From contig JAOTWK010000106.1 of assembly GCA_029862935.1 (NCBI GenBank), positions 1-9,561 of the forward strand: a DNA stretch of 9,561 nucleotides, in the 5' to 3' direction. Below are positions 6,751 through 9,561 of this stretch, one piece after another. Under the pieces are notes generated by a model. The model worked only from the letters and a program-made list of their open reading frames with translations. It had not been told where the DNA came from and ran no database searches. Within the stretch, counting starts at the first letter, position 1; every line of letters begins with the position of its first letter. This DNA is from Gemmatimonadota bacterium. Lineage in GTDB: Bacteria; Gemmatimonadota; Gemmatimonadetes; Gemmatimonadales; GWC2-71-9. A program made the position numbers and the translations under genes.

Positions 6751-7368
6751 TTACCCACTGACGATCGTCCTGATCTTCGTGAGCAGCATGTCCACCGCGA
6801 CTTGGTTGTGCCCGCCCTCGGGAATGATGATGTGCGCGTAACGCTTGCTGGGCTCGACAAACTCCAGGTGCATTGGGCGGACCGTCTGCAGATACTGCTG
6901 CACCACCGAGCTCAGGCTCCGGCCACGCTCGGTGAGGTCGCGCTCGATCCGGCGCAGAATCCGCAGATCGGCATCGGTATCGACGAAGACTCGTATGTCC
7001 ATCAACTCGCGTAGCTCACGATCGGAGAGAATGAGGATGCCCTCGACGATGACGACGCTACGCGGCTGGACGCGCTCGCTGCTGGGCGTTCGTGCGTGAT
7101 TCGTGAAGTCGTAGACCGGTACCGCGACTTCGCGGCCATCCTTCAGTGTCCTGAGGTGCTCAATCAGGAGCGGCGTTTCCAGCGCGTCTGGGTGGTCGTA
7201 GTTGATGTTGACGCGTTCGTCGGGTGGGACGTGACTGCGGTCGTAGTAGTACGAGTCGTGCTGAATGAACGCGACCTCGTCAGGTCCAAGACGGCGGGTG
7301 ATTTCGTTCACGACTGTTGTCTTGCCCGATCCCGAACCGCCAGCAACGCCTATGACCACGGGTTTCAC
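6751..7368 (-). CDS. udk: Uridine kinase
   Basis: The enzyme phosphorylates uridine (and cytidine) with ATP or GTP to UMP/CMP in pyrimidine salvage, in the cytoplasm. From the chosen start it is 205 residues, close to the usual length of about 210. It shows P-loop G-G-S-G-S-G-K-T (10-17), the H-D-S-Y-Y-Y-D substrate motif (37-43), N-Y-D-H-P-D-A (56-62), P-V-Y-D-F (84-88), the Walker-B-like V-E-G-I-L (108-112) and the Arg-rich lid R-I-L-R-R-I-E-R-D (136-144). GTG at 7368-7366 is preferred as start: a GAGG lies 8 bases upstream and the protein then opens directly on M-K-P-V-V-I-G-V-A-G-G. An upstream in-frame GTG (7419) would add 17 residues unlike the family. It is the last gene of the minus-strand block, 71 bases after the glycosyltransferase. 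The call is secure; a link to lipid glycosylation through uridine nucleotides is speculation. Confidence 0.94.
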   Translation of the reverse strand: MKPVVIGVAGGSGSGKTTVVNEITRRLGPDEVAFIQHDSYYYDRSHVPPDERVNINYDHPDALETPLLIEHLRTLKDGREVAVPVYDFTNHARTPSSERVQPRSVVIVEGILILSDRELRELMDIRVFVDTDADLRILRRIERDLTERGRSLSSVVQQYLQTVRPMHLEFVEPSKRYAHIIIPEGGHNQVAVDMLLTKIRTIVSG

Positions 7369-7376
7369 GTCACGTC

Positions 7377-7380
7377 CCTC
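7377..7380 (-). promoter_or_regulatory. Shine-Dalgarno that decides the udk start
   Basis: On the minus strand GAGG (part of GAGGGACG) stands 8 bases before the GTG at 7368-7366. The alternative GTG at 7419-7417 has no convincing site in front of it. This supports the shorter, family-length uridine kinase. Confidence 0.55.
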
Positions 7381-7439
7381 GTTGGGGGAATACCCGCTCA
7401 ATGCTGCGCCCCGCTCCACCCGCCGTCAAGGCGCGGGCA

Positions 7440-8531
7440 TCATACTCTCTCAACAGCCTGCCGTGAGACGGGTCGCCCCTTCCACGTGGCGCGTCCGGTC
7501 CAGTGTGCGACTGCCGAGTCGATCTGCAGCAGTGCGCCCAATACGAGTGTCAGTGGAGCAGCCGCGGTGACGGTGAACGGCATGCGCACCAGACGGTCGC
7601 TCACGGTCTTGAGCACATACCACGCAAGGATGAACCACAGTGAGGCCAACGGGGCCAGGAGGTAAGCCGCGACATAGGTAAGGTGGACCAGAAAGAAACT
7701 CGCCACGGACTCGCCAATGAATGGATAGACGTTCTTGCGAAACCCGACCCAGGCCCCCACGAGGTCGCGGTACATCCACACCTCCACCTCGTTCTGCAGA
7801 TCCAACGAGTGTGGGATCACGCCGTGCGCCTTCAGGTAGCGGCCAATCCGAACGTCCTCTAGAACTTCCGCGCGATGCGCCCGGTGCGGTTCCAGTCGGC
7901 GGTACAGCGCGCGGTCAATCATCCAGCATTGTCCGTTCATCGCGCTGAGTCGTGCCGACCGCGATCGGGCGACCAGGGGGAGTGGGAGATAGGTGAAGAT
8001 CACAAACGGCACGAGGCTCACGAGCACATGCCCGCCCCCTCGGATGTGAGCGATCCCGGTGAGCGCCGAGTCCGGTGGCAGCGCGAGGTGTCGCCGCACG
8101 AGTCGGGACAACGCCTCCGGATCCTTGAGCGACGTGTCGGCGTCCAGGAAGAGAAGCACGTCTCCCGCGGCCGCTCGTGTGGCTTGATAGAGCGCGTGCA
8201 CTTTGCCGACCCACCCCGCGGGCAGCACTCCCCCGGAAAGCACTTGCAGCCTGGAATCGGAACAACCCCGCAGCACGCGAGCGGTGCCGTCGGTCGACCC
8301 GTCGTCGTAGACCACGACGTCGAATCGTGGGTAGGTCTGCGCGAACAGGCTCGGCAACAGGCGGGCGAGATTGGCGGCCTCGTTACGTGCCGGCACCACG
8401 ATCGTCACCGAGGGTGGGTCGTCAGGCAGCGGCACGAGCTGTCGGCGAACCCGCCGTAGATATAGGACGTTGATGAACAGGATGGCGCCGAATACCGTGT
8501 AGACGCCCACGAAGACCCACTCCGCGGTCAC
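7440..8531 (-). CDS. Membrane-associated family 2 glycosyltransferase
   Basis: This 363-residue protein has an N-terminal membrane helix (about 5-25), a cytoplasmic GT-A domain and several C-terminal membrane segments (about 275-345). The GT2 motifs are intact: V-V-P-A-R-N-E (45-51), D-D-G-S-T-D (76-81), the metal-binding D-A-D (130-132), N-G-Q-C-W (199-203) and the catalytic E-D (225-226). The segment P-A-G-W-V-G-K (104-110) and the final W-K-G-R-P-V are typical of GT2 proteins that glycosylate lipid acceptors such as carotenoids or hopanoids. Activated sugar would be transferred on the cytoplasmic face of the inner membrane. Its GTG start overlaps the previous gene's stop by 4 bases. A PlsC-like gene lies two genes upstream. 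The pair resembles the CruC/CruD idea of glycosylating and then acylating a carotenoid, but no carotenoid gene is visible. Donor and acceptor are undetermined. Confidence 0.85.
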   Translation of the reverse strand: MTAEWVFVGVYTVFGAILFINVLYLRRVRRQLVPLPDDPPSVTIVVPARNEAANLARLLPSLFAQTYPRFDVVVYDDGSTDGTARVLRGCSDSRLQVLSGGVLPAGWVGKVHALYQATRAAAGDVLLFLDADTSLKDPEALSRLVRRHLALPPDSALTGIAHIRGGGHVLVSLVPFVIFTYLPLPLVARSRSARLSAMNGQCWMIDRALYRRLEPHRAHRAEVLEDVRIGRYLKAHGVIPHSLDLQNEVEVWMYRDLVGAWVGFRKNVYPFIGESVASFFLVHLTYVAAYLLAPLASLWFILAWYVLKTVSDRLVRMPFTVTAAAPLTLVLGALLQIDSAVAHWTGRATWKGRPVSRQAVERV

Positions 8532-9130
8532 GGAGGGCTCTGCACGAACTCTCGGTACAAGAGCGGCAGGTCGGCTTGGAGCAGAGAGGCCCTCGCGGAA
8601 TCAGCTTCCTGGGCTCCCAACTTCTCCAGGGCGTACCAAATCCAGGAATCAACTTCCTGCGCATCGAGCCCACAGGCGGGTGCCTCTTCGACGCGTTCGC
8701 GGAGCTCAAGGAAGCGCGTGAGCGCTCTGCGCGTGCTCCCCCCAGCGATCCCCGGTCGAAACAGCAGTGATTGCGCCTCAATCAACATTACCAGCGGTTC
8801 CGCCGGGTCCCTTCGAATGGCGCGGTCGAGCAGCCTGAGAGAACGCTGACCGTATATGATGAGATTGATCAGCCCCACGTCCTGAACGCGATATCCCCAC
8901 AACGCTGAGAGCAGTGCAAACTCGCGCGCGGACGCCGAGTCGAGGTTCGTCGGGATGTCGGCGATGAGTTTCTTATCCTGTGTCAGCGCGTACAAACGAT
9001 ATCGAAGCAGCAACGTATCCTCGCGCGTCTTTGCCTCCGCGAACAGCGCATGAAGCGTGTGCACGTCTTTCTCAGCATACGCCGGTTGGGTGAGATGCCC
9101 GAAACAGAGGGCCAGGAGGACCGCGGTCAT
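8528..9130 (-). CDS. Small secreted helical protein, TPR-like, function unknown
   Basis: I do not recognise a named family. From ATG 9130 the product has 200 residues. It starts with a hydrophobic stretch (TAVLLALCFG) and a cut site near P-A-Y-A, then continues as mostly amphipathic helices. Segments such as A-L-L-S-A-L-W-G-Y and L-L-F-R-P-G-I-A-G-G-S-T-R-R-A-L look like degenerate tetratricopeptide-type repeats, so a protein-binding role in the periplasm is possible. ATG 9130 overlaps the acyltransferase stop as ATGA. An in-frame GTG at 9166 would add M-E-L-L-A-R-R ahead of the core and make a more classical signal peptide, so the longer form is a real alternative. It sits between the acyltransferase and the glycosyltransferase, with 4-base overlaps on both sides, so it probably works with them. 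That the gene is real is well supported; its function is not. Confidence 0.7.
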   Translation of the reverse strand: MTAVLLALCFGHLTQPAYAEKDVHTLHALFAEAKTREDTLLLRYRLYALTQDKKLIADIPTNLDSASAREFALLSALWGYRVQDVGLINLIIYGQRSLRLLDRAIRRDPAEPLVMLIEAQSLLFRPGIAGGSTRRALTRFLELRERVEEAPACGLDAQEVDSWIWYALEKLGAQEADSARASLLQADLPLLYREFVQSPP

Positions 9131-9561
9131 CGATAGAACACCCGCGCGACGGGCGAGAAGTTCCACCTCTCGTGTGGACCGGCGCGCCCGTCGAGCAACA
9201 CTCGGCTCGCGTCGTCTGTCGTGTCAGTCAGTCGTCGCACGAGCGCCGTCAGCCTGTCGTGCTCCCGTCCATCCGGCTCTTCGTGGGGTGGGCCACCCGC
9301 AAGAAACGCGGTGGGCGTGGCGTCGTGCCATCCGGCGATTCGCAGCGCCACCGGCCACCACCGCGCCGCGGGCAACACACGCGCGATGCGCGAGCAGCGA
9401 TCGTCCGGAAACGTGCGCACGCCCTCGTCAGCATGATGCAGTTCCCCCTCCGGAAAGTAGATGAGGATCGCGTCTGACCGCTGCCGCAAAATGCGTTGTG
9501 TCTCACGAATGGTCCGCAGTCGGCGTCCTCCGTCATCTCGGGGAAACGTGCGGGCTCCCAA
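9127..9561 (-). CDS. PlsC-like acyltransferase, C-terminal part (cut by window edge)
   Basis: The reading frame is open to the right edge, so the N-terminal part, including the expected H-x4-D catalytic motif, lies outside the window. The visible 144 residues include I-Y-F-P-E-G-E at about 34-40. This matches the F-P-E-G-T-R-S acyl-acceptor-binding motif of lysophospholipid/glycerol-3-phosphate acyltransferases, although the usual T-R-S is replaced by E-L-H. A later W-W-P-V-A-L-R-I segment fits the strand that follows the motif in PlsC proteins. These enzymes move a fatty acyl group from acyl-CoA or acyl-ACP to a hydroxyl at the inner membrane. The variant motif and the neighbouring GT2 suggest an acceptor other than lysophosphatidic acid, for example a lipid-linked sugar. 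The stop overlaps the next gene by 4 bases. Family assignment is moderately secure; substrate is inferred. Confidence 0.68.
   Translation of the reverse strand: MGARTFPRDDGGRRLRTIRETQRILRQRSDAILIYFPEGELHHADEGVRTFPDDRCSRIARVLPAARWWPVALRIAGWHDATPTAFLAGGPPHEEPDGREHDRLTALVRRLTDTTDDASRVLLDGRAGPHERWNFSPVARVFYR

Noticed and set aside
7096..7665. 189-codon plus-strand open frame across the udk/glycosyltransferase junction
   Set aside because: It is antisense to two genes with clear enzyme motifs and shows no motif or ribosome-binding site of its own.

Overview
The window reads as ordinary, gene-dense, high-GC chromosome of a bacterium with two membranes. Signal peptides, a LolA-like periplasmic protein and an outer-membrane beta-barrel ending in Phe all require an outer membrane. 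The base composition, the many signal peptides followed by Gln at the mature end, and the gene mix would suit a Gemmatimonadota-like lineage. That is an inference from style, not a proven placement. No RNA gene, insertion sequence, CRISPR array or phage gene was seen, and no gene-free stretch exceeds about 125 bases.

Plus strand, 126-5359: five tightly overlapping genes form one operon. In order they are a secreted LolA-like lipoprotein/lipid carrier, two paralogous FtsX/MacB-type permeases, a LolD-type ATPase and a secreted outer-membrane beta-barrel. Neighbouring genes overlap by only 1 to 4 bases, so translation is probably coupled. Together they contain an energy source, an inner-membrane extractor, a periplasmic shuttle and an outer-membrane end point. 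This looks like a dedicated inner-to-outer-membrane export route for a lipid or lipoprotein, and it is the most interesting system here. After a 105-base spacer holding a G-rich tract and short repeats comes a secreted, probably lipid-anchored phosphodiesterase/pyrophosphatase of the alkaline-phosphatase (NPP) superfamily (5465-6709).

A perfect 11-bp hairpin (6718-6749) separates this gene from a convergent minus-strand block. Read in its own direction, that block has four genes: the C-terminal part of a PlsC-type acyltransferase entering from the right edge, a small secreted helical protein of unknown role, a membrane-attached family 2 glycosyltransferase, and uridine kinase (udk). The first three overlap by 4 bases at each junction. 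Acyltransferase plus GT2 suggests synthesis of an acylated glycolipid, for example a carotenoid glycoside ester, but the substrate cannot be read from the sequence. Udk lies 71 bases downstream and makes UMP; it may simply be co-transcribed.
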